Of a stretch of DNA of 64,000 nucleotides, positions 40,877-51,733 are shown piece by piece. A program made the position numbers and the translations under genes. The DNA is taken from contig NZ_JAUSQM010000001.1 of the NCBI RefSeq assembly GCF_030811215.1, positions 3,286,001 to 3,350,000 of the forward strand, in the 5' to 3' direction. The DNA comes from Nocardioides massiliensis (GTDB lineage: Bacteria > Actinomycetota > Actinomycetes > Propionibacteriales > Nocardioidaceae). The notes beneath the pieces were generated by a model. The model was not told the DNA's origin. It ran no database searches and saw only the letters and a program-made list of their open reading frames with translations. The stretch's first letter is position 1; each line of letters starts with the position of its first letter.

Positions 40877-41074
40877 TCAGTGGGACGCGGGGTCGCCCAG
40901 GCCCATCGCGTCCATCACCTTCATGACGATGATCGCGACGGGGAGCAGCGCGACGCCGATCCAGAAGGTGAGCATGCTGCCGGCCATGAGGCCGACGCCG
41001 CCGACGACGAACGCGGCAAGACCGATCACCACCGCGGTCCACGCGGCCGGGGTGTTGCCGTGGTTGTCAGCCAT
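40877..41074 (-). CDS. HGxxPAAW-family small membrane protein
   Basis: 65 aa. It starts [18 protein letters not shown], carrying the motif that names the family, and has two hydrophobic segments. These proteins sit before trpC in many actinobacteria and have no known function. ATG 41074 is preferred over an ATG six codons upstream because GAGGAG precedes it. Confidence 0.9.
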   Translation of the reverse strand: MADNHGNTPAAWTAVVIGLAAFVVGGVGLMAGSMLTFWIGVALLPVAIIVMKVMDAMGLGDPASH

Positions 41075-41141
41075 CGCTTGGTCACTCCTCATCGATCCAG
41101 CACGTCACGTCGGTCCGGCAGTTGCAGCCGGTCTTCGGCGC

Positions 41142-41807
41142 TCAGTCTAGGGGGCTGCGGGGGTGTCCCTCGGTCGGGGTGTCACGGGTCGGGTCGGGCG
41201 GGTCGGTCGGGTCGAGGCCGCGGTCGAGGGCGTCCCAGAGCTCGCGCGCGCCGGCGTCGTCGGCGAGCTCGGCGGTGGTCGCCGCGCCTGCGGCGTCCGC
41301 CGGGGCGTCGTACCGCGCGCCCATCGCCGGCCACTGCGGAGACCGCCGCACCGCGACCACACCCGCCGCGGCGGTGACGACGAGCGCGACGATCGTGACC
41401 CAGGGCCAGGCTGTCAGGGAGGTCTCAGCGGTCTCGGCGAGAGCTCCGCGGTCGATGACGGCGTCGACCGCCCGCTCGTCGGTCTCCCCGAGCGCCAGGC
41501 CGGCGGCCACCAGTCCGCCGACCGCGGCGAGCGCACCCAGGGCGGCGACCACCACGCGCGCCCGTCCGCGCAGCGCGAGGATGGCGCCCCACGAGGCGAG
41601 GGCGACGAGGGCGAGCGCCCACGGCAGCGGGGCCGCGGACGTGCCGCTCACCTCCGCGGCGACATCGACGCCGCCGGCCTCACCGGTGGCCGTCACCCAG
41701 GTGCGGGTGGCCGCCAGGGTCGCGAGCGTTCCGCCGCCGAGACCTGCGAGGAGCGCAGGGCCGAAGCTGCGCCGGTCGGGTACGGCGGGGGTGGCCGGGG
41801 CGCTCAC
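41142..41807 (-). CDS. Trp biosynthesis-associated membrane protein (TIGR02234-like)
   Basis: 221 aa with about four membrane helices ([77 protein letters not shown]). The extracytoplasmic loop TRTWVTATG and the position in the trp region match the trp-associated membrane family, whose function is unknown. GTG 41807 overlaps the hisI stop (GTGA). In related genomes trpE lies between hisI and this gene; here it is missing. Confidence 0.85.
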   Translation of the reverse strand: MSAPATPAVPDRRSFGPALLAGLGGGTLATLAATRTWVTATGEAGGVDVAAEVSGTSAAPLPWALALVALASWGAILALRGRARVVVAALGALAAVGGLVAAGLALGETDERAVDAVIDRGALAETAETSLTAWPWVTIVALVVTAAAGVVAVRRSPQWPAMGARYDAPADAAGAATTAELADDAGARELWDALDRGLDPTDPPDPTRDTPTEGHPRSPLD

Positions 41808-42160
41808 GCGGAGGTCCCGCCGGCCAGGGGCAGGACCGCCGCGTCGAAGCAGGTGCGGTCGCCGGTGTGGCAGGCGGCACCGACCTGGTCGACCTGGAGC
41901 AGGATCGTGTCGCCGTCGCAGTCGAGGCGGGCGTCCTTCACCCACTGGACGTGTCCGGAGGTGTCGCCCTTGGCCCACATCTCCTGGCGCGAGCGCGACC
42001 AGTAGGTGGCGCGCCCCGTGCTGAGCGTGCGCGCCAGCGCCTCGTCGTTCATCCACGCCAGCATCAGCACCTCGCCGGTGTCGTACTGCTGGGCGATGAC
42101 CGGGACGAGCCCGTCGGCGGTGCGCTTGAGGCGGTCGGCGATCGCGGGGTCCAAGGACAT
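41804..42160 (-). CDS. hisI: phosphoribosyl-AMP cyclohydrolase
   Basis: 118 aa, normal for stand-alone HisI. The metal-binding Asp triplet is in [15 protein letters not shown] and the zinc cysteines are in [29 protein letters not shown] binds substrate. Opens the adenine ring of PR-AMP in histidine synthesis. ATG 42160 has GGGAGG upstream. Overlaps the next gene by GTGA. Confidence 0.97.
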   Translation of the reverse strand: MSLDPAIADRLKRTADGLVPVIAQQYDTGEVLMLAWMNDEALARTLSTGRATYWSRSRQEMWAKGDTSGHVQWVKDARLDCDGDTILLQVDQVGAACHTGDRTCFDAAVLPLAGGTSA

Positions 42161-42211
42161 GGCCCCATCCTCCCAGGCGTCGAGGGGTGCGACGACCCCG
42201 AGGCGGCTCGC

Positions 42212-44020
42212 TCAGCGACCCTGCTGGGCGACCCAGGACGCGTGCAGTCGGCCATAGACGCCGCCCTCGGCGACGAGCGTGGCGTGCGGACCGCGCTGGA
42301 CGATGCGCCCCTTGTCGAAGACGAGCACCTCGTCGGCGTTCTCCGCCGTGGTGAGGCGGTGGGCGATCGAGACCGACGTGCGTCCCTGCATCAGACGTTC
42401 GAGCGCGCGCCCGATGCGCATCTCCAGCTCCGGGTCGACCGCGCTGGTCGCCTCGTCGAGCACGAGCAGGTCGGGGTCGGCGAGCCGGGCCCGGATGAGC
42501 GCGACCAGCTGCCGCTCCCCGGCCGAGAGCGACTCACCGCGCTGACCGACCCGAGTGTCGAGCCCGCGGGGCAGACCGGCCAGCCAGTCGCCGAGGTCCA
42601 GTGCCTGCGCCGCCTCCAGCAGCTCGGCGTCGGTGGCGTCGAGCTTGCCGTAGCGCAGGTTCTCGCGCAGGTCCGCGTCGAAGAGGAATCCCTCCTGCGG
42701 GACCAGGACGACGCGGCGGCGCAGCGAGTCGAACGGGACCCGGCGCAGGTCGATGCCGTCGAGCAGGACCCGACCGGTGGTCGGGTCCATCAGGCGGGTG
42801 AGGAGCTTGGCGAGCGTGGACTTGCCCGACCCGGTCTCCCCCACCACGGCGACGCGGGTGCCGGCCGCGACGTGCTGGTCGATGTCGTGCAGCACCGGCT
42901 CGCCACCGGGGTAGGCGAAGCCGACGTGGTCGAAGGCGATGTCGACCGGTCGGTGCGGCAGCGGCTCGCCGTCGACACCCGGGTCGGTGACGTCGGCCGG
43001 GGTCTGCAGGATGCCGATGACCCGGCGCCAGCCGGCGATGGCGTTCTGGGCGTCGGTGAGCACCTGCGTGCCCATCTGCACCGGACCGACGAAGAGCGTC
43101 ACCAGGAACGCGAAGGCGAGCACGACGCCGAGGGTGACGTCGCCGGCGACGCCCACCCACACGCCGATGACCAGCACGCCGGCGTTGGCCAGACCACCGG
43201 AGACCCCGCCGAGGGAGAACGAGAACGCGGTCAGGCCCTGGGCGCGGGTGGCGGCGGCGCGGTTGGCCTCGATCGCCTCGTCGATGCGCTGCTGGGTGCG
43301 CGCCTCGACGGCGTACGCCCGCACGACCGCGGCACCCACCACCGGCTCGGCGACGGCCGAGAGCATCGCACCGACCTGGCGGCGGACCACGCCGTACGCC
43401 GCCGAGAGCTTGCGCTGGAAGAACCGCAGCGACAAGAAGAGCGGCGCGAAGCAGATCCAGACCACCAGCGCGAGCTGCCAGGAGTAGACGACCATCACGA
43501 CGGTCGCGATGGCGATCTGGCCGATGCTGATGATCGCGATGATGCCGCCGAAGATGAGGAACTGCGAGACCTGGTCGACGTCGCTGGTGACGCGGGAGAC
43601 CAGGGCGCCGCGGCGCTCGGAGTTCTGCGTGAGCAGCGGCAGGTCGTGGACGTGGCGGAACGCCTTCACGCGCAAGGTCGCCAGGCCGCGCTCGGCGGTG
43701 CGGTAGAGCCGGGCGGTCATGAAGTACGACGCCACGCCGGTCAGCACCAGCGCGGCGGTGGCGACCACCAGCATGGTGATGGTGAACCCGAGGTCGCCCT
43801 CACGGCCGTCGGCGCCGAGACCGCGGTCGAGGGTCTGCTGCACGGCGATCGGGACCACGACGCGGCCCAGGGTCGCGACGACCGCGAACGCGATCGTGAC
43901 GCCGATGCCCTCCTTGAGCTCCGGGGAGTGCCGGATCCCCGCCCGGATGGTCTCCCAGGCGCCGATCTCCTCACCGCTGTCGACGGCCGCCTCGGGCGCA
44001 CGGTCGGTGGTCGCTGTCAT
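42212..44020 (-). CDS. ABC exporter half-transporter, catalytically complete subunit
   Basis: 602 aa: six-helix membrane domain (to about residue 330), then an ATPase. Walker A GETGSGKSTLAKLL, Walker [17 protein letters not shown] with the catalytic Glu, switch His in SIAHRLTTAENAD. The signature is LSAGERQLVAL, not the canonical LSGGQ. ATG 44020 overlaps the stop of the partner gene (ATGA). The two subunits form a heterodimer with one competent ATP site. Multidrug or lipid export is possible; substrate unknown. Confidence 0.93.
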   Translation of the reverse strand: MTATTDRAPEAAVDSGEEIGAWETIRAGIRHSPELKEGIGVTIAFAVVATLGRVVVPIAVQQTLDRGLGADGREGDLGFTITMLVVATAALVLTGVASYFMTARLYRTAERGLATLRVKAFRHVHDLPLLTQNSERRGALVSRVTSDVDQVSQFLIFGGIIAIISIGQIAIATVVMVVYSWQLALVVWICFAPLFLSLRFFQRKLSAAYGVVRRQVGAMLSAVAEPVVGAAVVRAYAVEARTQQRIDEAIEANRAAATRAQGLTAFSFSLGGVSGGLANAGVLVIGVWVGVAGDVTLGVVLAFAFLVTLFVGPVQMGTQVLTDAQNAIAGWRRVIGILQTPADVTDPGVDGEPLPHRPVDIAFDHVGFAYPGGEPVLHDIDQHVAAGTRVAVVGETGSGKSTLAKLLTRLMDPTTGRVLLDGIDLRRVPFDSLRRRVVLVPQEGFLFDADLRENLRYGKLDATDAELLEAAQALDLGDWLAGLPRGLDTRVGQRGESLSAGERQLVALIRARLADPDLLVLDEATSAVDPELEMRIGRALERLMQGRTSVSIAHRLTTAENADEVLVFDKGRIVQRGPHATLVAEGGVYGRLHASWVAQQGR

Positions 44021-45867
44021 CGGTCCCCCTCCTCGTCGACGCCGGTCACGGGACGGGGCTCGAGCTCGGCCTCGTAGGCGTTGACCAGCCGGGCGTAGTC
44101 GGGGTTGCGGGCGAGCAGCTCCGCGTGGGTCCCGCGGTCGGCGACCCGGCCGTCGGCGAGGTAGATCACCTCGTCGGCCAGGGCGATGGTCGCCTTGCGG
44201 TAGGCGACCGTCAGCAGGGTGGGCGGCTCGTGGCCGGCGGCACGCGCCTGGTCGCGCAGCGCGGCGAGGATGCGGCCCTCCACCTCCGGGTCGACCGCGG
44301 AGGTGGCGTCGTCGAGGATCAGCAGCCGCGGTCGGCGTACGAGGGCGCGCGCCAGGGCGATCCGTTGACGCTGCCCGCCGGACAGCGACGTGCCGCGCTC
44401 CCCCAGCCGGGCGTCGAGACCGTCGGGGAGCGCGCGCACGAACTCCTCGGCCTGGGCGGCGCGCAGTGCCTCCCAGATCGTGGCGTCGTCGAGGTCGCGG
44501 TCGAGCGCGATGTTGCCGCGCACGGTGTCGTCGAAGACGAAGGTGCTCTGCGGCACCAGGGCGACGGCGTCGGCCAGCTCGCCGTGGGCCAGCTGGCGCA
44601 GGTCGGTGCCGTCGAGCCGGACCGCGCCAGCATCGGGGTCGACGGCGCGCACCAGCAACGAGGTCAACGTGGACTTGCCCGAGGCGGTCGGCCCCACGAG
44701 CGCGACCGAGCGGCCCGGCTCGACGGTGAAGTCGATGCCGCGCAGGAGCGGCTCGGCGCCGGCGTCGTCGGCGCCGTACGCGAAGGCGACGTCGGCCACC
44801 TCCAGTCGGGCCGGTCCGGCCCCGTGACCGGCTGCGGAGGCGTCGCCGTACGTCATCTGGCCGGTCTCGTCGAGGACCGCGGAGACGCGCCGGAAGCCGA
44901 CCACCGAGCGCGGCATGTCGGCGACCAGCCAGCCGAGCGAGCGGATCGGGAAGGCGACGATCGTGAGCAGGTAGGCGACCGTGACGACGTCACCGGCGTC
45001 GGAGTCACCGGCGAGGAAGCGCTGCACCCCGATCGCGAGGACCACGAGGACCGCGAGGTTGGGCAGCGACTCCATCACCGGGTCGAACATCGCGCGCATG
45101 CGGCCGGAGCGGATGTTGATGTCGCGCAGCGCGTCGGCCTTGGCGGCGAACCGCTCGGTCTCCTCGGTCTCGCGGCCGAGGGTCTTGACGACCATCGCGC
45201 CGTCGAAGGACTCGTGCGCGATCTCGCTCAGCTCCGCACGCAGTGCCTGCGCGCGGGTCATCAGCGGGGACTGGAAGCGCTGGTAGACGACGTTGGCGAC
45301 GATCACGATGGGGAACGTGATCAACCCGGCGATCGCGAGCACGAGGTCGGCGAGCAGCATCTGGGCGATCGCGACGACCATCATCGCCACTGTGCCGACC
45401 GCCATCGGCAGCGGCGCGATCGGCATCCACGCGGCTTCGACGTCGGAGTTGGCGTTGGAGAGCAGCTGGCCGGTCGGGTGGCGCTGGTGCCAGGAGAGCG
45501 GGAGCTCGAGGTACTTGCGGGTGACGGCACGGCGGTAGTGCGCCTGCATGCGGTACTGCATGATGCCGGCGCCGAGACGGCGCGCGACGATGCCGACGGC
45601 GCGCAGCAGCGCGACACCGAGGAAGAGCGCGACCACCGCGATCGCCGCGCCGGGCTTGAGCTCACCGTCCTGGAACGACGGGATCACGAACCGCTCGGTC
45701 GACCAGCCCAGCACCCACGCGTCGGCGACCGTGAGCGCACCGAACAGCACGCTGCCGAGCGTCGACCAGGTGAACACCCACGGTTCACGCCGGATGGCGA
45801 CGCCGAGGACGCCGAACCCGTCGCGCAGGGTCGCCGGCCCGACCCGCGGCTGCGCCGGGGCACTCAC
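44017..45867 (-). CDS. ABC exporter half-transporter, degenerate-site subunit
   Basis: 616 aa, same layout as its partner. Walker [15 protein letters not shown] and signature [15 protein letters not shown] are normal. Walker B ends [12 protein letters not shown], Asp instead of the catalytic Glu, and the switch His is Tyr ([14 protein letters not shown]). Such a pattern marks the inactive ATP site of heterodimeric exporters of the TM287/288 or BmrCD type. GTG 45867 overlaps the hisF stop (GTGA), placing this exporter inside the histidine region. Confidence 0.93.
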   Translation of the reverse strand: MSAPAQPRVGPATLRDGFGVLGVAIRREPWVFTWSTLGSVLFGALTVADAWVLGWSTERFVIPSFQDGELKPGAAIAVVALFLGVALLRAVGIVARRLGAGIMQYRMQAHYRRAVTRKYLELPLSWHQRHPTGQLLSNANSDVEAAWMPIAPLPMAVGTVAMMVVAIAQMLLADLVLAIAGLITFPIVIVANVVYQRFQSPLMTRAQALRAELSEIAHESFDGAMVVKTLGRETEETERFAAKADALRDINIRSGRMRAMFDPVMESLPNLAVLVVLAIGVQRFLAGDSDAGDVVTVAYLLTIVAFPIRSLGWLVADMPRSVVGFRRVSAVLDETGQMTYGDASAAGHGAGPARLEVADVAFAYGADDAGAEPLLRGIDFTVEPGRSVALVGPTASGKSTLTSLLVRAVDPDAGAVRLDGTDLRQLAHGELADAVALVPQSTFVFDDTVRGNIALDRDLDDATIWEALRAAQAEEFVRALPDGLDARLGERGTSLSGGQRQRIALARALVRRPRLLILDDATSAVDPEVEGRILAALRDQARAAGHEPPTLLTVAYRKATIALADEVIYLADGRVADRGTHAELLARNPDYARLVNAYEAELEPRPVTGVDEEGDR

Positions 45868-46643
45868 CGGCGTACCGGATGTCCGGCCGCGGCCAGGGTG
45901 TCCTTGACCTCCCCGATGCGCAGCGTGCCGAAGTGGAAGACGCTGGCGGCGAGGACGGCGTCGGCTCCTGCCTCGACCGCGGGCGCGAAGTGGTCCAGGG
46001 TGCCCGCTCCCCCGCTGGCGATGACGGGGATGTCGACGGCTGCCCGGACCAGCCGCAGCAGGTCGAGGTCGAAGCCGTCACGCGTGCCGTCGGCGTCCAT
46101 CGAGTTGAGCAGGATCTCCCCCGCACCCAGCCGGGCGGCCTCGACCGCCCAGGCGACCGCATCCCGACCGGCGCTGGTGCGGCCGCCGTGGGTGGTCACC
46201 TCGAAGCCCGAGTCGGGCCGGAAGTCGGAGCCGTCCGGGACCCGGCGGGCGTCGACCGAGAGCACGAGCACCTGGTTGCCGAACCGGTCGGCAACGTCGG
46301 CCACGAGCTCGGGACGGCGCAGCGCCGCGGTGTTCATCGCCACCTTGTCCGCACCGGCCCGCAACAGCCGGTCGACGTCGTCGGTGCTGCTCACGCCGCC
46401 GCCGACGGTCAGCGGGATGAACACCTGCTCGGCCGTGCGCGAGACGATCTCCATCGTCGTCGCCCGGGCCTCGTGGGAGGCGGAGATGTCGAGGAACGTC
46501 AGCTCGTCGGCACCCTCGGCGTCGTAGGTCCGCGCCAGCTCCACCGGATCGCCCGCATCGCGCAGGTCGACGAAGTTGACGCCCTTCACCACCCGCCCGC
46601 CATCGACGTCGAGGCACGGGATGACGCGTACGGCGAGCGACAC
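45864..46643 (-). CDS. hisF: imidazole glycerol phosphate synthase, cyclase subunit
   Basis: 259 aa TIM barrel. Catalytic Asp residues lie in [19 protein letters not shown] and [11 protein letters not shown]; phosphate sites are [10 protein letters not shown] and [11 protein letters not shown]. With HisH it makes IGP and AICAR. GTG 46643 has AGGAGAG upstream. Its own 116-base upstream region carries a palindromic motif. Confidence 0.97.
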   Translation of the reverse strand: MSLAVRVIPCLDVDGGRVVKGVNFVDLRDAGDPVELARTYDAEGADELTFLDISASHEARATTMEIVSRTAEQVFIPLTVGGGVSSTDDVDRLLRAGADKVAMNTAALRRPELVADVADRFGNQVLVLSVDARRVPDGSDFRPDSGFEVTTHGGRTSAGRDAVAWAVEAARLGAGEILLNSMDADGTRDGFDLDLLRLVRAAVDIPVIASGGAGTLDHFAPAVEAGADAVLAASVFHFGTLRIGEVKDTLAAAGHPVRR

Positions 46644-46666
46644 CTGGGTTCTCTCCTGTCACACAA

Positions 46667-46686
46667 TTCGCCACATCTGTGGTGAC
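46667..46686. promoter_or_regulatory. palindromic motif copy 3 (hisF upstream)
   Basis: TTCGCCACATCTGTGGTGAC, centre 33 bases before the hisF start. It agrees with TTCRCYAC-N4-GTRGYGAA except the last base. A second small inverted repeat, TTGACG-N8-CGTCAA, is at 46707-46726. Confidence 0.45.
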
Positions 46687-46759
46687 TTCGGCACTGACGA
46701 CACGTCTTGACGGGCCAGAACGTCAAACTCCTGTCGGAACATCCCGGCCCGCCCGCGGC

Positions 46760-47512
46760 TCAGCGCCCGGGCGGAAGCGTGAGGGCGAGCGCCTCCTCGA
46801 GGGTGAACCGCCCCTCGTAGAGCGCGCTGCCGATGATCGCACCCTCGACACCGTCGTCGGCCAGTCCGGCGAGCGCCTCGATGTCAGCCAGCTCGGTGAC
46901 GCCGCCGGAGGCCACGACCGGGGCGTCGGTCGCCGCGCACACGTCGCGCAGCAGGTCGAGGTTCGGGCCCTGCAGCATCCCGTCCTTGTTGACGTCGGTG
47001 ACGACGTAGCGCTCGCAGCCCTCGGCGTCGAGGCGGGCGAGAGTCTCGTAGAGGTCGCCCCCGTCGCGCGTCCATCCGCGCGCCGCCAGCGTGCGGCCGC
47101 GGACGTCGAGCCCGATCGCGATCCGGTCGCCGTGACCGGCGATGACCGACGCGCACCACTCCGGCTGCTCGAGCGCCGCCGTACCGATGTTGACCCGGCG
47201 ACACCCCGTCGCCAGCGCCGCGGTCAGCGACTCGTCGTCCCGGATGCCGCCGCTCATCTCCACCCTGATGTCGAGAGTCCCGACGATCTCGGCGAGCAGC
47301 TCACGGTTGTGACCCCGGCCGAACGCCGCGTCCAGGTCGACCAGGTGCAGCCACTCCGCGCCCGCCTCCTGCCAGCGCAGCGCCGCCTGGATCGGGTCGC
47401 CGAAGTGCTTCTCCGAGCCCGCCACGCCCTGCACCAGCTGGACCGCCTGGCCCCCGGCGACGTCCACCGCCGGCAGCAGCTCGAGGTAGCGGGGGGTGTC
47501 GGACGCGGTCAT
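46760..47512 (-). CDS. priA: PriA-type phosphoribosyl isomerase (HisA/TrpF bifunctional)
   Basis: 250 aa TIM barrel. Catalytic Asp11-type residue in [18 protein letters not shown] and second Asp in [32 protein letters not shown] carries the Arg/Trp loop that lets actinobacterial PriA isomerise both ProFAR (histidine) and PRA (tryptophan). No separate trpF was found in the window, consistent with this double role. ATG 47512 has AAGGAG upstream and a 13-bp leader hairpin behind it. Confidence 0.95.
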   Translation of the reverse strand: MTASDTPRYLELLPAVDVAGGQAVQLVQGVAGSEKHFGDPIQAALRWQEAGAEWLHLVDLDAAFGRGHNRELLAEIVGTLDIRVEMSGGIRDDESLTAALATGCRRVNIGTAALEQPEWCASVIAGHGDRIAIGLDVRGRTLAARGWTRDGGDLYETLARLDAEGCERYVVTDVNKDGMLQGPNLDLLRDVCAATDAPVVASGGVTELADIEALAGLADDGVEGAIIGSALYEGRFTLEEALALTLPPGR

Positions 47513-47532
47513 GCGGGCTCCTTCGGGGTGAC

Positions 47533-47566
47533 GCCAGTTTTCACTACCCAGGCAGTGAAAACTGGC
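47533..47566. promoter_or_regulatory. 13-bp leader hairpin / motif copy 4 (priA upstream)
   Basis: GCCAGTTTTCACT pairs with AGTGAAAACTGGC around an 8-base loop. The inner 20 bases (47540-47559) fit the motif TTCRCYAC-N4-GTRGYGAA. It lies directly upstream of the priA Shine-Dalgarno. Confidence 0.55.
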
Positions 47567-47636
47567 ACTTCGTACACGAACTAACAGGGTCAGACGCAGG
47601 TATCGGCTACACAGTGGTGCGCGTGGGCGACCTGGC

Positions 47637-47939
47637 TCAGCGCCGCCGGCGCAGCGAGCCCAGGACGATCACGGCGATGGCGGCAGAGACGATGAAGACC
47701 GCCAGGTTGGCCGCCCAGTCGCGCCACAGCAGCCCGGCGCCGAGCTGGAGCAGCAGGACGATCGCGACCGCGAGCGAGGTGCGCTGACGACTCCGGCGCG
47801 CGAGCTCACCGGTCGGGCGACCCGCAGGCCCCTTGCGGGCTGGGGTGCGCGGCTTGCTCGGCGTCGCCGCCCGCTCGCGCTTGCGCCGCTCGCGGGCTGC
47901 CTGCTGCTGGGCGCGCTGCTGCGCACGCTGCTTGCTCAT
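47637..47939 (-). CDS. small basic membrane protein of unknown function
   Basis: 100 aa. The first half is Gln/Arg/Lys-rich and cytoplasmic ([20 protein letters not shown]), followed by two hydrophobic segments ([36 protein letters not shown]). No family recognised. ATG 47939 overlaps the hisH stop (ATGA), so it is coupled to the his operon; its job there is unknown. Confidence 0.75.
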   Translation of the reverse strand: MSKQRAQQRAQQQAARERRKRERAATPSKPRTPARKGPAGRPTGELARRSRQRTSLAVAIVLLLQLGAGLLWRDWAANLAVFIVSAAIAVIVLGSLRRRR

Positions 47940-48586
47940 GCCGCACTCCCCTTCAGCGACGTCACCCAGTTGGCCAACAACCGCGAGCCAGCGTCGCCCG
48001 ACTTCTCCGGGTGGAACTGCGTAGCGGTCAACGGCCCGTTCTCCACCGCGGCCACGAACCGGTCGCCGCCGTGCTCGGCCCAGGTGACCAACGGCGCGCG
48101 GGTCCGGTCGTTGGTCACCAGCTCCCAGCGCCGTACGCCGTAGGAGTGCACGAAGTAGAAGCGCTCGTCGCGCACACCGTCGAACAGCACCGAGCCTTCC
48201 GGGACGTCGACGGTGTTCCAGCCCATATGCGGCACGACCGGCGCCTGCAGGCGCTCGACGACGCCGGGCCACTCGCCGCACCCGCGGGTGTCGACACCGT
48301 GCTCGACGCCGTGCTCGAAGAGCACCTGCATCCCGACACAGATGCCCAGCACCGGCCGGCCGCCTGCCAGGCGACGCCCGATGGTCTCGTGCCCGCGCAC
48401 GGCGCGCAGGCCCTCCATGCATGCGGCGAACGCGCCGACGCCCGGCACGACGAGCCCGTCGGCGTCCATCGCCGCGGACCGGTCGGCGGTGAGCGTCACG
48501 GTCGCGCCGGCCCGCTCGAGGGCGCGGACGGCCGAGCGGGTGTTGCCCGACCCGTAGTCGAGGACGACGACGGATGCAGCCGTCAC
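47936..48586 (-). CDS. hisH: imidazole glycerol phosphate synthase, glutaminase subunit
   Basis: 216 aa class I glutaminase. Nucleophile Cys in [15 protein letters not shown], His and Glu in [28 protein letters not shown] is the N-terminal hallmark. Supplies ammonia to HisF. GTG 48586 overlaps the hisB stop (GTGA). Confidence 0.97.
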   Translation of the reverse strand: MTAASVVVLDYGSGNTRSAVRALERAGATVTLTADRSAAMDADGLVVPGVGAFAACMEGLRAVRGHETIGRRLAGGRPVLGICVGMQVLFEHGVEHGVDTRGCGEWPGVVERLQAPVVPHMGWNTVDVPEGSVLFDGVRDERFYFVHSYGVRRWELVTNDRTRAPLVTWAEHGGDRFVAAVENGPLTATQFHPEKSGDAGSRLLANWVTSLKGSAA

Positions 48587-49203
48587 AGGGCGCCCTTCGT
48601 GCTCGGCACGCCGGTCTCGCGCGGGTCGAAGGCGATCGCGTCGCGCATCGCACGGGCGACGGCCTTGAACTGCGTCTCGACCAGGTGGTGCGGCTCGCGG
48701 CCGGCCAGCACCCGCACGTGCAGCGCGATGTGGGCGTGGAAGGCCAGGGTCTCGAAGACGTGCTGGGTGAGCGAGCCGAGGTAGCTCACACCGGAGCCGC
48801 CGAGGGCGACGTACTGCTGGCCCTCGGGCTCGCCCGTGTGCACGCAGTAGGGCCGTCCCGACACGTCGACGACCGCCTGCACGAGCGCCTCGTCGAGCGG
48901 CACGGTCGCGTCGCCGAAGCGCCGGATGCCGCGCTTGTCGCCGAGCGCCTGGCGCAGGGCGTCGCCGAGTGCGATCGCGGTGTCCTCGACCGTGTGGTGG
49001 GCGTCGATGTGCACGTCACCTTGCGTCTGCACCCGCACGTCGATCAGCGAGTGCCGCGAGAACGCATCCAGCATGTGGTCGTAGAACCCGACACCGGTCG
49101 AGATCTCCGCGCGGCCCGTGCCGTCGAGGTCGACCTCGACGAGGACCTTCGACTCCTTGGTCGTGCGCTCGACCCGGCCGGTGCGTGCCGGCGTACCACT
49201 CAT
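48583..49203 (-). CDS. hisB: imidazoleglycerol-phosphate dehydratase
   Basis: 206 aa single-function HisB. Manganese ligands are in [28 protein letters not shown] and [13 protein letters not shown] 49203 starts [19 protein letters not shown] and overlaps the hisC stop (ATGA). Confidence 0.97.
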   Translation of the reverse strand: MSGTPARTGRVERTTKESKVLVEVDLDGTGRAEISTGVGFYDHMLDAFSRHSLIDVRVQTQGDVHIDAHHTVEDTAIALGDALRQALGDKRGIRRFGDATVPLDEALVQAVVDVSGRPYCVHTGEPEGQQYVALGGSGVSYLGSLTQHVFETLAFHAHIALHVRVLAGREPHHLVETQFKAVARAMRDAIAFDPRETGVPSTKGAL

Positions 49204-50339
49204 GTCGTCTCCTGCAGCTCTGCCCCGGCGGGGCCGTTGAGTTCTGCCCCTGCGGGGCTGTCGTGTCCTGTGATCTGGTCGAGGGCGTCGCGGAAGGCAG
49301 CCATCTCCGCAGGGGTGCCGACAGAGACGCGCAGCCAGCCCGCGGGCCCGGTCTCGCGGATCAGCACACCTGCGTCCAACAAACCCTGCCAGACCGCGTG
49401 CCGGTCGGCGAACCGACCGAAGAGGACGAAGTTCGCATCGGAGTCCGCGACCTCGAACCCGCGCCCGCGCAGCCACTCCACGCACGCGTCGCGCTCGCGA
49501 CGCAGGTCGTCGACCCGGCCGAGCAGCTCCTCGGCGTGCCCGAGCGCGGCGACGGCGGTCGCCTGGCTGACCGCGGACAGGTGGTAGGGCAGACGCACGA
49601 TCCGCAGCGCGTCGCACAGCACCGGGTCGGCGGCGAGGTAGCCCAGGCGGGCACCGGCCAACGCGAACGCCTTGCTCATGGTGCGGCTGACCATCAGGTT
49701 GCGGTGCTCACCCAGCAGCTCCAGCGCGCTGGGCGTGCCGGCGCGGCGGAACTCGCCGTACGCCTCGTCGATCACGACGACGCCCGGCGCCTGCTCGCAC
49801 ACCGCCGCGACGACCTCGAGCGGCAGCGCGGTGCCGGTGGGGTTGTTGGGCGAGGGCAGCAGCACGACGGAGGGCTGGTGCTCGTCGATGACCGCACGTG
49901 CGTGGTCGAGATCGAGGGTGAAGTCGTCCTCGCGGTGTCCGACGACCCAGTCGGTGAGCGCGTTGCGGGCGTACTCGGGATACATCGAGTACGTCGGTGC
50001 GAACGAGACCGCCGTGCGCCCGGGTCCGCCGAAGGCCTGCAGGATCTGCAGCATCACCTCGTTGGAGCCGTTGGCCGCCCACACCTGCTCCGGGCGCACG
50101 CCGTGGCCGAGGTAGTCGGCCAGCGCCGCGCGCAGTGCGACCAGCTCCCGGTCGGGGTAGCGGTTGAGCGTGCGCGCAGCGTCAGCCACCGCCGCGGCGA
50201 TCGAGGCGACGACCTCGTCGCTGGGCGCGTAGGGGTTCTCGTTGACGTTGAGCTGCACGGGTACGTCGAGCTGCGGGGCGCCGTAGGGCTCGGCACCACG
50301 CAGCTCCGCACGCAGCGGAGGCCACTCCACGGCGCTCAA
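49200..50339 (-). CDS. hisC: histidinol-phosphate aminotransferase
   Basis: 379 aa PLP fold-type I enzyme. [15 protein letters not shown] is the N-terminal motif. [36 protein letters not shown] and the PLP Lys in [18 protein letters not shown] are intact. Start is TTG 50339, overlapping the hisD stop as TTGA; a GTG two codons later is an alternative. The C terminus carries an unusual duplicated PAGAEL tail after the normal end of the fold. Confidence 0.96.
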   Translation of the reverse strand: MSAVEWPPLRAELRGAEPYGAPQLDVPVQLNVNENPYAPSDEVVASIAAAVADAARTLNRYPDRELVALRAALADYLGHGVRPEQVWAANGSNEVMLQILQAFGGPGRTAVSFAPTYSMYPEYARNALTDWVVGHREDDFTLDLDHARAVIDEHQPSVVLLPSPNNPTGTALPLEVVAAVCEQAPGVVVIDEAYGEFRRAGTPSALELLGEHRNLMVSRTMSKAFALAGARLGYLAADPVLCDALRIVRLPYHLSAVSQATAVAALGHAEELLGRVDDLRRERDACVEWLRGRGFEVADSDANFVLFGRFADRHAVWQGLLDAGVLIRETGPAGWLRVSVGTPAEMAAFRDALDQITGHDSPAGAELNGPAGAELQETT

Positions 50340-51658
50340 CCCTGCTCGCCGGCGAACCGCACGCGCACGGCAGCGCCGTGGCTCGGCAGGTCCTCGGCTT
50401 CAGCGAGAGTGACGACGTGGTCGCCGACGTCGGCCAGCGCCGCGCGGGAGTAGTCGATGACGTGCACGGCCTTGAGGAACGCGCGCACGGACAGCCCCGA
50501 GGAGTGGCACGCGCACCCGCCGGTGGGCAGCACGTGGTTGGAGCCGGCGCAGTAGTCGCCCAGCGACACCGGGGCGTAGGGACCGACGAAGATCGCACCG
50601 GCGTTGGTGATCCGGGCGGCCACCTCGGCGGCGTCGCGGGTCTGGATCGACAGGTGCTCGGCGGCATAGGCGTCGACGACGGCCACGCCGGAGTCGAGGT
50701 CGTCGACCAGCACCGTGCCGGACTGCTGCGCCGTCAGCGCGGTGCGGATGCGGTCCTCGTGCTTCGCCGTCGGCACCTGCCGCTCGAGCTCCGCGTCCAC
50801 CGCCTCGGCCAGCGCGGGCGAGTCGGTGACGAGCACCGAGCCGGCCAGCACGTCGTGCTCGGCCTGGCTGATCAGGTCGGCGGCGACGTACGCCGGGTCG
50901 GCGGAGGAGTCGGCGAGCACGGCGATCTCGGTCGGGCCGGCCTCGGAGTCGATGCCGACGAGACCGCGCAGCAGCCGCTTCGCGGCGACGGTGTAGATGT
51001 TGCCGGGGCCGGTCACCAGGTCGACGGGACGGCACTCCCCCGCGCCGTGGGCGAACATCGCGATCGCCTGCGCACCGCCGACGGCGTAGACCTCCTCGAC
51101 CCCGAGCAGCGCGCACGCCGCGAGGATCGTCGGGTGCGGGTAGCCGTCGTGGCCGGCCTGCGGCGAGCTGGCCAGCGCGAGCGAGCGCACGCCGGCGACC
51201 TGCGCGGGCACGACGTTCATGACCACGCTCGACACCAGCGGCGCGACGCCGCCGGGGACGTAGAGCCCCACCCGGCGCACGGGCACCATGCGCTGGGTGA
51301 TCGTGCCGCCCGGCGCGACCTCGGTCGTGACGTCGGACTCGATCTCGGCCTCGCAGGTCGCGCGCAGGCGGCGTACGGACTCCTCGAGCGCCGCCCGGAC
51401 ACCCGCGTCGAGCTCCGCGAGCGAGCGCGCGAGGACCTCGGCCGGCACCCGCAGGCTCGGCGGGGTGACGCGATCGAAGCGCTGGGAGAACTCCGCAACC
51501 GCTTCCTCACCGCGGTCGCGGACGGCGTCGCAGATGGGTCGCACGACGTCCAGCGCGGCGTCCACGTCGAAGTCGGCGCGGGGTACGGCGCTGCGTAGGT
51601 CGTGGTCCGCGCCGGGAGCGGTGAGGGCACGTCCTCGCAGATCGATCCGGCGCAACAT
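50336..51658 (-). CDS. hisD: histidinol dehydrogenase
   Basis: 440 aa. Oxidises histidinol to histidine with NAD. Zn and catalytic residues lie in [34 protein letters not shown] and the C-terminal [20 protein letters not shown]. Also [16 protein letters not shown]. First gene of hisD-hisC-hisB-hisH. ATG 51658 is six bases after TAGACT. Confidence 0.97.
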   Translation of the reverse strand: MLRRIDLRGRALTAPGADHDLRSAVPRADFDVDAALDVVRPICDAVRDRGEEAVAEFSQRFDRVTPPSLRVPAEVLARSLAELDAGVRAALEESVRRLRATCEAEIESDVTTEVAPGGTITQRMVPVRRVGLYVPGGVAPLVSSVVMNVVPAQVAGVRSLALASSPQAGHDGYPHPTILAACALLGVEEVYAVGGAQAIAMFAHGAGECRPVDLVTGPGNIYTVAAKRLLRGLVGIDSEAGPTEIAVLADSSADPAYVAADLISQAEHDVLAGSVLVTDSPALAEAVDAELERQVPTAKHEDRIRTALTAQQSGTVLVDDLDSGVAVVDAYAAEHLSIQTRDAAEVAARITNAGAIFVGPYAPVSLGDYCAGSNHVLPTGGCACHSSGLSVRAFLKAVHVIDYSRAALADVGDHVVTLAEAEDLPSHGAAVRVRFAGEQG

Positions 51659-51664
51659 GCCTTC

Positions 51665-51670
51665 AGTCTA
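51665..51670 (-). promoter_or_regulatory. -10 box TAGACT, leaderless his operon promoter
   Basis: TAGACT with six bases to the hisD ATG 51658. Confidence 0.55.
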
Positions 51671-51733
51671 GGCGGCCGGGCGCGGCCGACCCGTGTGGTG
51701 TCCGCTATAGGTTGGCGGTGACGAGGAGGCTGC

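Noticed and set aside
46707-46726. Terminator for priA
   Set aside because: TTGACG-N8-CGTCAA is a short inverted repeat without a U tract and lies in the hisF leader; kept only as a note.
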